The position numbers and the translations under genes were made by a program. Source: Rhizobium sp. BT04 (GTDB lineage: Bacteria; Pseudomonadota; Alphaproteobacteria; Rhizobiales; Rhizobiaceae). Taken from it: 64,000 nucleotides of DNA. The stretch is taken from the NCBI RefSeq assembly GCF_030053135.1, contig NZ_CP125652.1, positions 3,652,501 to 3,716,500 of the forward strand, written 5' to 3'. Shown here piece after piece: positions 1 through 9,138 of this stretch (position 1 is its first letter; every line of letters begins with the position of its first letter). Under the pieces are notes generated by a model that saw nothing but the letters and a program-made list of their open reading frames with translations, searched no databases and was not told the origin of the DNA.

Positions 1-1
1 T

Positions 2-262
2 GACCATCCCCGTGCCTGCGGGACCTGCATGACCCGCTGCATGAACATCACCCGCTCGGTCGCCAATTTCGGCCAGAATCTCGGCATGGCCTCGGTCGCC
101 GAAGGCGTCGAAAGCGAAGAGATCGCCGACGGATTGAAGGCGATGGGCGTTCGTCTGGCGCAGGGCTATCATTTCTCGCGGCCGCTGCCGCTGGAACTTG
201 CCATCGACTATGCCGCCCGGTGCGAAGCGGCAGCCTCCGCGCGCAATTCGCTGTCTGCCTGA
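2..262 (+). CDS. EAL-domain cyclic-di-GMP phosphodiesterase, C-terminal end (5' truncated by window)
   Basis: The frame is open from the first bases of the window to the TGA at 260-262, so only the last ~86 residues of the protein are present. They contain the typical end of an EAL domain: a LGMASVAEGVES segment (the conserved Glu of the AEGVE motif late in the barrel) followed by LAQGYHFSRPLP, the classic QGYxFSRPLP closing motif. EAL proteins hydrolyse cyclic-di-GMP to pGpG. Whether a GGDEF or sensory domain lies upstream cannot be seen. The short tail after the domain is Ala-rich and unremarkable. Confidence 0.85.
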   Translation, partial: DHPRACGTCMTRCMNITRSVANFGQNLGMASVAEGVESEEIADGLKAMGVRLAQGYHFSRPLPLELAIDYAARCEAAASARNSLSA

Positions 263-345
263 ACGGATCCGATCGACCAGTCGCAAATCGACTGGAGCGA
301 AGCTGGATCGTCGTCTATTCATGGTCGTGACCGAGGAGGTGAACC

Positions 346-1398
346 ATGCAGGACGACGAAGTCATCATTGAACGGCGAGGCACCGCAGGCGTGATCCGGC
401 TCAACCGGCCGCGGGCGCTGAACAGCCTGACGTTGCCGATGGTCCGCACGATCACCGCGGCGCTGCACGCTTTTGCCGAGGATTGCGAGGTGGCAAGCGT
501 CGTGGCGACAGGCGAGGGCGAACGCGGCTTCTGCGCCGGCGGCGACATCCGCGCCCTGCATGAAAGCGCCCGCGCCGGCGATGGCCTGGCAGGAACCTTC
601 TGGCGCGAGGAATTCCGCCTCAACCATCAGATCGCCTCCTATCCCAAACCCTATGTCGCGCTGATGGATGGCATCACCATGGGCGGCGGCGTCGGCCTGT
701 CGGCGCACGGCTGCCACCGCGTTGTCACCGAGCGCACGCGCCTCGCCATGCCCGAAACCGGCATCGGCTATGTCCCCGATGTCGGCGCCACCTGGCTGCT
801 GCCGCAGGCGCCCGGCGAGGCCGGAACATGGCTCGGGCTGACCGGGCTGGATGTCGGTGCCGCCGACGCGCTCCACGCTGGGCTTGCCGACCTGCAGATC
901 GCTTCGTCGCGGCTCGGTGCGGTGATCGATGCTTTGTCGGGCTTGGCACGCGGCAGTTCATCGAGCGACGTCGATGCGGTGCTGCAGGCGCTTTCGGAGC
1001 CCGCCGGAGAAAGCCGGCTGCGGCTGAACGCGGCATTGATCGATCGCACCTTCCGTTTCGACAACGTCGGGGAAATCCTGGCAGCACTCGCCGAGGAGAA
1101 GGGCGATTTCGCCGCCGAGACGCGCCGGGTGCTGCTGACGCGGTCTCCGACCAGCCTGAAGCTCGCTTTGCGGCTGCTCAGGGCCGGCCGCCGCAGCGCC
1201 TCGCTTGCCGAATGCCTCGGCCGCGAACTCGGCGCCTGCCTGCAGATGCTTGATAATCCCGATTTCTTCGAAGGCATCCGTGCCGCCGTCATCGACAAGG
1301 ACCGCAATCCGAAATGGTCGCCCGCCTCAGTCGAGGCCGTCGGGGCGGCGACAATCGAGCATTTCCTGAAACCGGCCGAGCCGCCGCTTTCGCTCTGA
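346..1398 (+). CDS. Enoyl-CoA hydratase/isomerase family protein, 3-hydroxyisobutyryl-CoA hydrolase type
   Basis: This 350-residue crotonase-fold protein starts at an ATG behind a GAGG Shine-Dalgarno. The oxyanion-hole motifs are visible: GFCAGGDIRALHE near residue 65 and GITMGGGVGLSAHG near residue 108, followed by a MPETGIGYVPDVGAT stretch typical of 3-hydroxyisobutyryl-CoA hydrolases rather than plain enoyl-CoA hydratases (which are ~260 residues). The family releases 3-hydroxyisobutyrate from its CoA ester in valine breakdown. No other valine-pathway gene is next to it, so the substrate is inferred from family only. It converges on the helicase gene, with 11 bases between the stops. Confidence 0.82.
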   Translation: MQDDEVIIERRGTAGVIRLNRPRALNSLTLPMVRTITAALHAFAEDCEVASVVATGEGERGFCAGGDIRALHESARAGDGLAGTFWREEFRLNHQIASYPKPYVALMDGITMGGGVGLSAHGCHRVVTERTRLAMPETGIGYVPDVGATWLLPQAPGEAGTWLGLTGLDVGAADALHAGLADLQIASSRLGAVIDALSGLARGSSSSDVDAVLQALSEPAGESRLRLNAALIDRTFRFDNVGEILAALAEEKGDFAAETRRVLLTRSPTSLKLALRLLRAGRRSASLAECLGRELGACLQMLDNPDFFEGIRAAVIDKDRNPKWSPASVEAVGAATIEHFLKPAEPPLSL

Positions 1399-1409
1399 AC
1401 TGTTCCAGC

Positions 1410-3470
1410 CTATCGCCACATGCCGCGCATACGGGCGCCGACATCGATGCGCACCTGCCGCGCCTGCGCTTGCGCGGCGGTCTCCGATTTCACCTGCGGC
1501 CAGCTGCAGGCCTCGAAGAACTGCAGCAGCGTCGCCGGGATGAAGCGGCTACGTGAGGCATAGACATGCCGGTCGCCCTGCGAATTCTGGCCGTAGGTGA
1601 AGAAGCGTTGCGGCACGACCAGATCGAGGCCGTCTCTCGCTCGCGTCATCGCGACATAGAGCAGCCGGCGTTCCTCCTCGATTTCGGCGGTGGCGCCGAC
1701 GGCCAGATCGCTGGGAATGCAGCCGTCGACGACGTTCAGCATGAAGACCCGCGTCCATTCCTGGCCCTTGGCGGAATGGATGGTCGACAGGATGAGATAG
1801 TCCTCGTCGAGAAGCGGCACGCCCGCCTGGTCGCTGGTCGCATCCGGCGGATCGAGGGTGAGTTCGGTGAGAAAACGTTCGCGCGAGGCATAACCGCCGG
1901 CGATCTGCTCGAGCTGCAGCAGATCGGCTTGCCGCGTCGCGGCGTCCTCATGCAGCCGTTCCAGATGCGGCGCGTACCATTGCCGCGCCAGGCCGATCTC
2001 CGCCGGCCAGCCGGCCTTGCCGGATTTCATCTCCTGCAGCATGGCAACGAAAACAGTCCAGTCCTCGCCGGAGCGCGGCGGCGCCGGCATTTCGGCGAGC
2101 GCCGATAGCGGGCTCGCATCCTCAGCCATCAGGTCGAGCGCCTTCTGTGCCGTCGACGGCCCGACGCCCGGCAGGATCTGCATCAGCCGGAAGCCCGCCA
2201 CTCGGTCGCGCGGGTTCTGGGCGAAGCGCAGCGCAGCCAGCATGTCCTTGACATGTGCGCTGTCGAGGAACTTCAGCCCGCCGAATTTGACGAAGGGAAT
2301 GTTGCGTCGGGTCAATTCGACCTCCAGCGGGCCGCTGTGATGCGAGGCGCGGAACAGCACCGCCTGCTGCTTGAGCTTCAAGCCTTCCTCGCGGTTGTCG
2401 AGCACCATGTCGGCGACATATCGCGCCTGCTCGGTCTCGTCGCGCACCGTCACCAGGCGCGGCCGCTCCGATGATTGCCGCTCGGTCCAGAGATTCTTGG
2501 TGAAGCGTTCCGAGGCGAGATCGATGACGGCGTTGGCAGCCGCCAGGATCGGCTGCGTCGAGCGGTAATTGCGGTCGAGCGTGACGATATCAGCGACCGG
2601 GCTGAAGGCAGCGGGAAAATCGAGGATATTGCGCACCGTCGCGGCGCGGAAGGAATAGATCGATTGGGCATCGTCGCCGACGACGGTCAGCCCCTGGCCT
2701 TGCGGCTTCAGCGCCATGAGGATCGAGGCCTGCAGCCGGTTGGTGTCCTGATATTCGTCGACCAGCACATGGTCGAAGCGGCTGCCGATATCCTCGGCAA
2801 TGACAGTCTCGCCGACCATCTGCGCCCAATAGAGCAGCAGGTCGTCGTAATCGAGCACGTTCTGGCTCTGCTTGGCCTCGACATAACAGGCGAAAAGCTC
2901 GCGCAGCTGTTTCTCCCATGTCGCGCACCAGGGAAAGGCATCGCGCAGCACCTGATCGAGCGCGGTCTCCGAATTCACCGCTCGGGAATAGATCGCAAGG
3001 CAGGTGCCTTTGGCCGGAAACCGGCTTTCCGTCTTGGAGAAGCCGAGGTCGTGCCGGATGAGGTTCATCAGGTCGGCGCTGTCTTCGCGGTCGTGGATGG
3101 TAAAGTCAGGATCGAGGCCGATCTGCTGCGCATAATCGCGCAGCAGCCGCGCGCCGATGCCGTGAAAGGTGCCGGACCAGGACAGTGCATCCGCCATGAT
3201 GCCGGCATTGGCGCCGAGAACATCCCGGCAGATGCGCTCGACGCGGCGCGCCATCTCGGCGGCTGCCCGGCGTGAGAAGGTCATCAGCAGGATGCGGCGG
3301 GGATCGGCGCCCTTGACGATCAGATGCGCGACCCGATGCGCCAGCGTATTCGTCTTGCCGGAGCCGGCGCCGGCAATGACCAGCAGCGGCCCGGCAATAT
3401 GGCTGCCGTCGGTGAGCGTGCCATGCTCGACGGCCATGCGCTGCTGGGGATTGAGCTTTTCGAGATACAT
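1410..3470 (-). CDS. UvrD/Rep-family ATP-dependent DNA helicase (SF1A)
   Basis: A 686-residue superfamily 1A helicase. The motifs appear in order: a Q-motif-like LNPQQRMAVEH at the N terminus, Walker A GAGSGKTNTL near residue 35, motif II VDEYQDTN, motif III GDDAQSIYSFRAA, motif IV/V STIHSAKGQEW, and motif VI RRLLYVAMTRAR. Such proteins translocate 3'-5' on single-stranded DNA and unwind duplexes in repair or replication restart. It is shorter than UvrD (about 720) and lacks nuclease domains, so it is neither AddA nor RecB. A role distinct from the housekeeping UvrD is likely but not shown. It stands alone, with divergent small genes beyond its 5' end. Confidence 0.9.
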   Translation of the reverse strand: MYLEKLNPQQRMAVEHGTLTDGSHIAGPLLVIAGAGSGKTNTLAHRVAHLIVKGADPRRILLMTFSRRAAAEMARRVERICRDVLGANAGIMADALSWSGTFHGIGARLLRDYAQQIGLDPDFTIHDREDSADLMNLIRHDLGFSKTESRFPAKGTCLAIYSRAVNSETALDQVLRDAFPWCATWEKQLRELFACYVEAKQSQNVLDYDDLLLYWAQMVGETVIAEDIGSRFDHVLVDEYQDTNRLQASILMALKPQGQGLTVVGDDAQSIYSFRAATVRNILDFPAAFSPVADIVTLDRNYRSTQPILAAANAVIDLASERFTKNLWTERQSSERPRLVTVRDETEQARYVADMVLDNREEGLKLKQQAVLFRASHHSGPLEVELTRRNIPFVKFGGLKFLDSAHVKDMLAALRFAQNPRDRVAGFRLMQILPGVGPSTAQKALDLMAEDASPLSALAEMPAPPRSGEDWTVFVAMLQEMKSGKAGWPAEIGLARQWYAPHLERLHEDAATRQADLLQLEQIAGGYASRERFLTELTLDPPDATSDQAGVPLLDEDYLILSTIHSAKGQEWTRVFMLNVVDGCIPSDLAVGATAEIEEERRLLYVAMTRARDGLDLVVPQRFFTYGQNSQGDRHVYASRSRFIPATLLQFFEACSWPQVKSETAAQAQARQVRIDVGARMRGMWR

Positions 3471-3577
3471 CCAGCCGTCCGGTCGGGCTCCCGCAGAATC
3501 ACTGGGGAAAGATTAGATGTTCCTTGAATGTTCGCGATTTCAGCCGCTGTCAAGCGCCGCGCTGCGTCGAGCGAGTC

Positions 3578-3853
3578 TCAATCGGGGAAATCCGGGCCGA
3601 TTACGCGCCGCACCAGTTTCAGGCTGCGATCGGGCTGAAGAATATAGGTTTCCTCCACCCGCTGGCCCGTCCCGTTGTAGAATTGGTGGTGGACGGCGCT
3701 GCCGACCGGCGATTTGGTCAGCTTCGTCCGCGGCTGGCCGCCATAGGTGATGCTGCCGGGAATGGGTTCCAGCGCCGGCCTGTCTGCCGAGGAACAGCCG
3801 GCAAGCAAGGCCCCGGTCAACAAGGCTGATAGAAGCGCTTTCATCGTCGTCAT
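3578..3853 (-). CDS. Small lipoprotein of unknown function
   Basis: A 91-residue protein with a short basic N terminus, a hydrophobic stretch (LLSALLTGALLAGC) and a lipobox LAGC around residue 20, predicting cleavage before Cys and lipid anchoring. The mature part is ~70 residues, polar, with no domain I recognise; it reads like a small conserved rhizobial envelope protein. It is transcribed on the minus strand, divergent from the BON-domain gene, and follows no obvious operon. Confidence 0.7.
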   Translation of the reverse strand: MTTMKALLSALLTGALLAGCSSADRPALEPIPGSITYGGQPRTKLTKSPVGSAVHHQFYNGTGQRVEETYILQPDRSLKLVRRVIGPDFPD

Positions 3854-3919
3854 CCCTCTTTCGACTGTAGCCAGATATGGAAATCGCAGCCTCTTCCGCC
3901 AAGGGCTATCCGCCCGGCT

Positions 3920-3944
3920 GCAACGAAACGTCCCGCACGGCGTT
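3920..3944 (+). promoter_or_regulatory. Candidate EcfG/RpoE2-type promoter (near consensus)
   Basis: GCAAC, 16 bases, then CGTT, compared with the alphaproteobacterial general-stress sigma (EcfG) consensus GGAAC-N16/17-CGTT; one mismatch. The -10 lies 35 bases before the chosen GTG start of the BON-domain gene. Seen in sequence; activity is inferred. Confidence 0.4.
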
Positions 3945-3978
3945 AACCTGCATCTACCAACATCAGGAGACGGTCACG

Positions 3979-4239
3979 GTGCTCGGGTTTCCAGCATTCA
4001 CCGACCATGAGGAGCCCGGCCGGCAGGGCCACAGCGATGCGGCGACGCGCGCCTCGGTGGAAAGCGCCCTTCATGCGACCGGCGATATCGAAGCGGGAGA
4101 AATCACCGTCAGCATATCGGGCGCCTATGTCGTCCTGGAAGGCTTCGTGCACAGGCGTGGTGATGTCGAGCGGGCGGTCGAGATCGCCGAGAACATCGTC
4201 GGACGAGGCTATGTGCACAGTCGCTTGCTGCGACACTAG
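3979..4239 (+). CDS. BON-domain protein (small stress/envelope type)
   Basis: The open frame extends upstream, but the GTG at 3979 is the best start because an AGGAG Shine-Dalgarno lies about 9 bases before it. The resulting 86-residue protein has an acidic N terminus followed by one BON-like fold: a helix with VESALHATGDIEAGEITVSI, then VVLEGFVHRRGDVERAVEIAENI, the pattern of 'generate a phenotype then glycine then helix' seen in BON domains, which bind phospholipids or other proteins. There is no signal peptide with this start. A near-consensus EcfG promoter upstream suggests stress-dependent expression, which is common for such proteins in rhizobia. Confidence 0.65.
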   Translation: MLGFPAFTDHEEPGRQGHSDAATRASVESALHATGDIEAGEITVSISGAYVVLEGFVHRRGDVERAVEIAENIVGRGYVHSRLLRH

Positions 4240-4276
4240 CCGGTCCCGCGCCCTCATGTCTTTGCAACGCATGAAG

Positions 4277-4302
4277 GGAACCAAAATACCATCCCGCGGG
4301 TT
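4277..4302 (+). promoter_or_regulatory. Possible EcfG-type promoter
   Basis: GGAAC, 17 bases, then GGTT, 31 bases before the ATG of the small secreted protein. The -35 element is perfect and the -10 has one mismatch to CGTT. Weak on its own; more credible given the similar element 350 bases upstream. Confidence 0.3.
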
Positions 4303-4333
4303 GAAAGGCCGGACCTGAACGCTGGAGATCCTA

Positions 4334-4594
4334 ATGCAGCCGCTTCTTCGCCTCTCGGCAATGACCTTGATAACAGGCGGTGTCCTTGCCGGCTCCGCCT
4401 ATGCCTCGCTGGAAACCGGCACGAATTATTCCGCTTTGCCGAAGGACCAGATCGCCCTCAACGAATATACCGGCACCGTCGCCTGCCAGCCGGCAGAGCC
4501 TCACTACCTCCCCTCCTTCATCCGCGCGGCAGACGGTACGATCATCGGCGTCGGTTATGTCGAGGTGGAGAATGAGGGCGGCGCGGGCTGCTGA
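4334..4594 (+). CDS. Small exported protein of unknown function
   Basis: An 86-residue protein with a good GGAG Shine-Dalgarno 6-7 bases before ATG. The first ~24 residues form a signal peptide (two Leu/Ile-rich turns, then a GSAYA cleavage site), leaving a ~62-residue periplasmic protein with two Cys residues, at VACQ and at the very C terminus (GAGC). The two Cys could form a disulphide. I recognise no family. The gene lies alone between the BON gene and a pair of palindromes. Confidence 0.6.
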   Translation: MQPLLRLSAMTLITGGVLAGSAYASLETGTNYSALPKDQIALNEYTGTVACQPAEPHYLPSFIRAADGTIIGVGYVEVENEGGAGC

Positions 4595-4624
4595 AAACTG
4601 AAAACAGGAAGGGCTTGCTCGGAC

Positions 4625-4680
4625 GAGGCTCGCCTTGCGTTTCCGCAGAGGGTACGAGCCTCTGACCATCATCATGATGG
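4625..4680. repeat. Two adjacent inverted repeats (terminator-like)
   Basis: An 8-bp perfect inverted repeat (GAGGCTCG at 4625-4632 and its complement at 4655-4662) is followed at 4666-4680 by the near-continuous palindrome CCATCATCATGATGG (7-bp arms, one central base). They lie 31 bases after the stop of the small exported protein, so they could act as its terminator, though no T-run follows. The interval 4595-4895 holds no gene. Confidence 0.4.
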
Positions 4681-4845
4681 CTGAACATCTTCTATGAAGA
4701 CAGCTGTATCAGGCGCAACGCCCGTTGCACCAAAACCCGCCACGAGTTCGATGCAGGGTTAAGCAAAATGAAAGCATTGCCCCGTTCCGGCACGTTTCCT
4801 TTACCGAAACGCCGGGAATGGTCGATATCCTCAGCGAAGTGCAAT

Positions 4846-4889
4846 GCATAACCCGGAAAATCGGAATCGATTTTCGGAAAGGATTATGC
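4846..4889. repeat. Rhizobial intergenic palindrome at the 3' end of the DUF982 gene
   Basis: Nested inverted repeats: outer GCATAA/TTATGC (4846-4851 and 4884-4889) and inner GAAAATCG/CGATTTTC (4856-4863 and 4868-4875) around a 4-base loop. The sequence resembles palindromic repeats that I remember as common between rhizobial genes. It ends 7 bases from the stop codon of the minus-strand DUF982 gene and may serve as its terminator. Confidence 0.5.
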
Positions 4890-4895
4890 GCAGGT

Positions 4896-5138
4896 TCAAT
4901 GCAGCTTCAGCTTCGCTTCTTCGGCCGCCGCCAGGAATTCAGCTCTCGCTTCTTCCACGCTCTTGCGCCCGTCGAGTGCTGCCCGGCAGGTGCTGCGGGC
5001 CTTGATGTAACGAAGTCCGCGTGCGTTCGGCCAGAAATCCGCCAGGCACTTCAACGCATCGAACGGGCCGTTGACCGTTCGCGCGCTGGCACCTTCGAAA
5101 CCGACCGTCACCGGACTGTTCCATCTTTCAGTTGCCAT
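4896..5138 (-). CDS. DUF982 family protein
   Basis: An 80-residue protein with the DUF982 pattern: an N-terminal VTVGF strand, a central ALKCLADFWPNARGLRYIKARSTCRAAL block, and a C-terminal helix (VEEARAEFLAAAEEA). The family is small, cytosolic, found almost only in Rhizobiales, usually in several copies, and has no known function. The region upstream (5139-5416) has no gene; it contains GC-rich palindromic tracts near 5288-5301 and 5338-5350 but nothing I can name. Confidence 0.75.
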   Translation of the reverse strand: MATERWNSPVTVGFEGASARTVNGPFDALKCLADFWPNARGLRYIKARSTCRAALDGRKSVEEARAEFLAAAEEAKLKLH

Positions 5139-5416
5139 CGATGCTCCTCCACGATTGTCGACAGAAACAACGGTGCAGCGCCTCTATTCCTCCGGGGAGG
5201 CGCCGCCATGATCGCTATTCTAGCGTGATTTTCACGGTCAACAATGGTGAATCGTTGGTTGCTGATGAGGCGAAATGTCAGCTTGCGTGCGCACGCAGGC
5301 CATGAGGAATTTTTATCGGTCGCAAATAAGTTGTATGGCGCCGGCGCGCCACCATTGCGATCAGGGGCTACTCTCACCGAGAGAGAGCAAAATGATTCCT
5401 AATACTGAAAGAAAAC

Positions 5417-5491
5417 TGGTGCTGCCGAGTGGGATTGAACCACCGACCTCACCCTTACCAAGGGTGTGCTCTACCACTGAGCTACGGCAGC
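5417..5491 (-). tRNA. tRNA-Thr (GGT)
   Basis: Read on the minus strand, a 75-nt tRNA including an encoded CCA. The acceptor stem GCTGCCG pairs with CGGCAGC, the D-arm contains AGCTCAGTGGTAGAGC, the anticodon stem CACCC/GGGTG holds loop TTGGTAA with anticodon GGT (decodes ACC/ACU), and the T-arm GGTTCAATCC is intact. It stands alone, opposite in direction to the murA block. Confidence 0.95.
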
Positions 5492-5648
5492 AGGACCAGT
5501 ACCCGTGCGGAGCCGGGCGGCTCAATTGCGGGAACGGGGCGGCTATTGCCACAGCTTGACGGCAAGCGCAAGCAGCAAATTCCAACTTCGCGTGGATTGG
5601 CACGCAAGGGACTTTTGGATCGGCGCAAATTCGGCTAATCCTGTCTGC

Positions 5649-5843
5649 ATGAACGACAAGACCGAAACCGGCCAGCAGAGCCGCAAAGAGGCGATCGAGG
5701 CACAGGCGAAACTGCGCCGCGAGCGCGCCGCCGACAAGCTCAGAGAAAATCTTTCAAGACGCAAACAGCAGGTGCGCGCCCGCCGTTCCGGGCAAGCCGA
5801 CGAAACAAATGGCCTGCCCGCCGCAAAAATGGACGAATCGTAA
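5649..5843 (+). CDS. Small basic, Lys/Arg/Gln-rich hypothetical protein
   Basis: A 64-residue, strongly charged protein, mostly one predicted helix (EAIEAQAKLRRERAADKLRENLSRRKQQVRARR), with an acidic C-terminal tail. I recall a similar small protein directly upstream of murA in Rhizobium genomes, but know no function. It could bind nucleic acid because of its charge; that is a guess. No strong Shine-Dalgarno is visible before ATG 5649. It is 107 bases upstream of murA, in the same direction. Confidence 0.55.
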   Translation: MNDKTETGQQSRKEAIEAQAKLRRERAADKLRENLSRRKQQVRARRSGQADETNGLPAAKMDES

Positions 5844-5950
5844 TGTTCCGTCCCTCGCCAATTGAAGCGTTTTGATAAATCCCCTAAACACCTCACTCCT
5901 TCTTTCAAGGCACAACTTTCAGGAAAGGCGGGCGCGGCCCGTAAGCGCAC

Positions 5951-7243
5951 ATGGATCGTATCAGAATCGTCGGCGGTAATGAGCTGAATGGCATCATTCC
6001 GATTTCCGGCGCCAAGAATGCCGCACTGCCGCTGATGATCGCCTCGCTTCTGACCAGCGATACGCTGACGCTGGAAAACGTGCCGCATCTGGCCGATGTC
6101 GAACTCCTGATGCGCATCCTCGGCAATCACGGCGTCGATGTTGCCGTCAACGGCCGCCGCGAGCGCCAGGAAGATTCCTACGCCCGCACGATCCATTTCA
6201 CCTGCCGCACCATCGTCGATACCACGGCTTCTTATGAGCTGGTCTCGAAGATGCGCGCGTCCTTCTGGGTCATCGGCCCGCTCCTGGCGCGCGAGGGCCA
6301 TTGCCGCGTGTCGCTGCCGGGCGGCTGTGCCATCGGCACGCGCCCTGTCGATCTCTTCATCGACGGTCTGACGGCGCTCGGCGCGTCGATGGAAATCGAT
6401 GCCGGTTATATCAATGCCAGGGCGCCGGCCGGCGGCCTGATCGGCGCGCGCTACACCTTCCCGAAGGTTTCGGTCGGCGCCACCCATGTGATGATGATGG
6501 CCGCAACCCTTGCCCGCGGCACGACTGTCATCGGCAATGCCGCCCGCGAGCCCGAGGTCGTCGATCTCGCCAACTGCCTGAACGCCATGGGCGCCAAGAT
6601 ATCGGGCGCGGGTACTGCGACCATCACCATCGAAGGCGTCACCTCGCTCTCCGGCGCCCGTCACCGCGTCCTGCCGGATCGCATCGAGACCGGCACCTAT
6701 GCGATGGCCGTCGCCATGGCCGGCGGTGACGTCGTGCTGGAAAATACCGATGTGGCGCTGCTCGAAACCGCGGTGGAAACGCTGCGCCGCGCCGGCGCGG
6801 AGATTTTCTCGACCAACAACGGCATGCGCATCCGGCGCAACGGCGCCGGCATCAAGCCGGTCGATATCGTCACAGATCCCTTCCCTGGTTTCCCGACCGA
6901 TTTGCAGGCGCAGTTCATGGCGCTGATGACCCGTTCTTCGGGCGTTTCGCACGTCACCGAGACCATCTTCGAAAACCGCTTCATGCATGTGCAGGAGCTT
7001 GCCCGCCTCGGCGCCAGGATCTCGCTCTCCGGCCAGACGGCGAAGATCGAGGGCGTCGAACGCCTGCGCGGTGCGCCCGTCATGGCGACCGACCTGCGCG
7101 CCTCGGTTTCGCTCGTCATTGCCGGCCTTGCCGCCGAGGGCGAAACCACGGTCTCCCGCGTCTATCATCTCGACCGTGGTTTCGAGCGGCTCGAGGAGAA
7201 GTTGACCCGCTGCGGCGCCATCGTCGAGCGCATCAGCGAGTAA
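5951..7243 (+). CDS. murA: UDP-N-acetylglucosamine 1-carboxyvinyltransferase
   Basis: A 430-residue cytosolic enzyme that transfers enolpyruvate from PEP to UDP-GlcNAc, the first committed step of peptidoglycan synthesis. The N terminus [14 protein letters not shown] is followed by the substrate-binding Lys/Asn in [10 protein letters not shown] (about residue 22) and by [13 protein letters not shown] near residue 115, whose Cys is the catalytic acid and the target of fosfomycin. Length and order match the family. It heads the conserved block with DUF2948, hisD, UPF0262, phosphatase and infA. Confidence 0.97.
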   Translation: MDRIRIVGGNELNGIIPISGAKNAALPLMIASLLTSDTLTLENVPHLADVELLMRILGNHGVDVAVNGRRERQEDSYARTIHFTCRTIVDTTASYELVSKMRASFWVIGPLLAREGHCRVSLPGGCAIGTRPVDLFIDGLTALGASMEIDAGYINARAPAGGLIGARYTFPKVSVGATHVMMMAATLARGTTVIGNAAREPEVVDLANCLNAMGAKISGAGTATITIEGVTSLSGARHRVLPDRIETGTYAMAVAMAGGDVVLENTDVALLETAVETLRRAGAEIFSTNNGMRIRRNGAGIKPVDIVTDPFPGFPTDLQAQFMALMTRSSGVSHVTETIFENRFMHVQELARLGARISLSGQTAKIEGVERLRGAPVMATDLRASVSLVIAGLAAEGETTVSRVYHLDRGFERLEEKLTRCGAIVERISE

Positions 7244-7354
7244 ACGCGCCCTTATCCCGGTTGCGTAATCCGCCGCAGCATCCTATTTCCCTTGTCTGAC
7301 GCGTCGCCATTCCGGCGGTGCCCCCGGCATTGACCGATGATGGGATGAGGCTGA

Positions 7355-7786
7355 ATGACCGACCTGAAGCTTGTGGCGCTCGATGACGAAGACCTTGCGG
7401 TCGTTTCCGCGCATATGCAGGACAGCGTCTTCAAGGTCGGAGATATCGACTGGTCGCCGCGTGACGCGCAGTTCGCGCTTGCCGTCAATCGTTTCGTCTG
7501 GGAAGGTGCCGCGCGTAAGCGCCGGGGTTTCGAGCGCCGCCGTGCTGCCCTGGTCTTCAAGCGTGTGCTTGCCGTCCGGTCGCTGGGCATCGATCGTGGC
7601 AAACGCGACGAGGTGCTGTCGCTGCTGGCATTGCGCTTCGAGCAGAAGGGCGAGGGGCCGGAGGGTACGATCGAGCTGTCGCTGTCCGGCACCGCCTCGA
7701 TTGCGCTCGATGTCGAATGCATCGAGGTCCAGCTGGCCGATATCGGCGGCGCCTGGGAGGCCTCCTCCAAGCCGCGCCATCGCTGA
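7355..7786 (+). CDS. DUF2948 family protein
   Basis: A 143-residue protein beginning MTDLKLVALDDEDLAVVSAHMQDSV, the typical DUF2948 opening, with internal FALAVNRFVWE and RRRAALVFKRVLAV segments. Function is unknown; it is found in alphaproteobacteria, almost always between murA and hisD as here (111 bases after murA, 49 before hisD). It has no signal peptide or membrane segment. The conserved position suggests co-transcription with the housekeeping block rather than a pathway link. Confidence 0.85.
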   Translation: MTDLKLVALDDEDLAVVSAHMQDSVFKVGDIDWSPRDAQFALAVNRFVWEGAARKRRGFERRRAALVFKRVLAVRSLGIDRGKRDEVLSLLALRFEQKGEGPEGTIELSLSGTASIALDVECIEVQLADIGGAWEASSKPRHR

Positions 7787-7835
7787 CGCTTGACGTTTGA
7801 ATATCGCAGTTTCGAGTTGAGAAGGAATATCGGCC

Positions 7836-9134
7836 TTGGCAATCTGGCTGGATCAGGCATCGGAAGGTTTCGAGCAGCATTTCGCTGCCTTTCTGACGAC
7901 GAAGCGTGAAGTTTCCGAGGATGTGAACGCCACCGTTCGCGCCATCATCGATGATACCAGGGCGCGCGGCGATGTGGCGCTGGCCGAATATTCGCTGAAA
8001 TTCGATGGCATCGATTACGCGACCGTGCCGATGCGTGTCACATCAGAGGAAATCGACGCCGCCGTCGAGGCGGTGCCATCGGAGGTGCTGGGCGCGCTGA
8101 AGCTCGCGGCCCTGCGCATCGAATCCCACCATCGCCGGCAGCTGCCGAAGGACGATATTTATGAGGATGATCTCGGCGTCGGTCTCGGCTCGCGCTGGAC
8201 GGCGATCGAAGCGGTCGGCCTCTATGTTCCGGGCGGCACCGCGAGTTATCCGAGCTCGGTGCTGATGAATGCCGTGCCGGCCAAGGTCGCCGGTGTCGAC
8301 CGCATCGTCATCGCCGTTCCCGCCACCGGCGGCGCCGTCAATCCGGCGGTGCTTGCCGCCGCCAAGCTTGTCGGCGTCACCGAGATCTATCGTGTCGGCG
8401 GCGCCCAGGCGATCGCGGCACTTGCCTATGGCACCGAGACGATCGCCCCGGTTGCCAAGATCACCGGCCCGGGCAATGCCTATGTCGCCGCCGCCAAGCG
8501 CCATGTCTTCGGCACCGTCGGCATCGACATGATCGCCGGCCCCTCCGAGGTGCTTGTCATTGCCGACAAGGACAACAATCCGGATTGGATTGCCGCCGAC
8601 CTCCTGGCGCAGGCCGAACACGATGTCAGCGCCCAGGCGATCCTGATCACCGATAATGCCGAGTTCGGCAAGGCGGTGGAGCAGGCGGTCGAACGCCAGC
8701 TGAAGACGCTGAACCGCGCTGAGACGGCGGCGGCAAGCTGGCGCGATTTCGGCGCGGTCATCCTCGTTTCCGATCTGAAACAGGCCATTCCGCTCGCCAA
8801 CCGCATCGCCGCCGAGCATCTGGAGCTTGCCGTCGCCGATCCGGACCGGCTGCTCGACGGCATCCGCAATGCCGGCGCGATCTTCATCGGCGCCCATACG
8901 CCTGAGGTGATCGGCGATTATGTCGGCGGTTCGAACCACGTGCTGCCGACCGCACGTTCGGCCCGTTTCTCATCCGGTCTTTCGGTGCTCGATTTCGTCA
9001 AGCGCACCTCGATCCTGCGCCTTGGGCCGCAGCAACTGCGCACCCTCGGCCCGGCGGCGATCGCGCTAGCGGTCTCCGAAGGCCTCGATGCCCATGCGCG
9101 ATCGGTCGCGATCCGCCTCAACCTCGAAAGGTGA
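7836..9134 (+). CDS. hisD: Histidinol dehydrogenase
   Basis: A 432-residue enzyme that oxidises L-histidinol to L-histidine in two NAD-dependent steps, the last of histidine synthesis. Visible hallmarks: the [12 protein letters not shown] motif near residue 132, [12 protein letters not shown], the Zn-binding AQAEHD segment near residue 260, and AAEHLEL near residue 327 with the catalytic Glu-His pair. Its TGA at 9132-9134 lies just before the ATG of the UPF0262 gene, indicating an operon. Other his genes are not nearby, as usual in rhizobia. Confidence 0.97.
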   Translation: MAIWLDQASEGFEQHFAAFLTTKREVSEDVNATVRAIIDDTRARGDVALAEYSLKFDGIDYATVPMRVTSEEIDAAVEAVPSEVLGALKLAALRIESHHRRQLPKDDIYEDDLGVGLGSRWTAIEAVGLYVPGGTASYPSSVLMNAVPAKVAGVDRIVIAVPATGGAVNPAVLAAAKLVGVTEIYRVGGAQAIAALAYGTETIAPVAKITGPGNAYVAAAKRHVFGTVGIDMIAGPSEVLVIADKDNNPDWIAADLLAQAEHDVSAQAILITDNAEFGKAVEQAVERQLKTLNRAETAAASWRDFGAVILVSDLKQAIPLANRIAAEHLELAVADPDRLLDGIRNAGAIFIGAHTPEVIGDYVGGSNHVLPTARSARFSSGLSVLDFVKRTSILRLGPQQLRTLGPAAIALAVSEGLDAHARSVAIRLNLER

Positions 9135-9138
9135 GGGG

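Noticed and set aside
5154..5200. EcfG-like promoter before the DUF982 gene
   Set aside because: GGAAT and CGTT are present on the minus strand but only 13 bases apart instead of 16-17, so the spacing does not fit.
5543..7168. Long open frame of 541 codons on the minus strand
   Set aside because: It is antisense to murA. High GC at third positions keeps the opposite strand open; the translation is rich in Arg, His, Asp and Gly with no motif, while murA is unmistakable.
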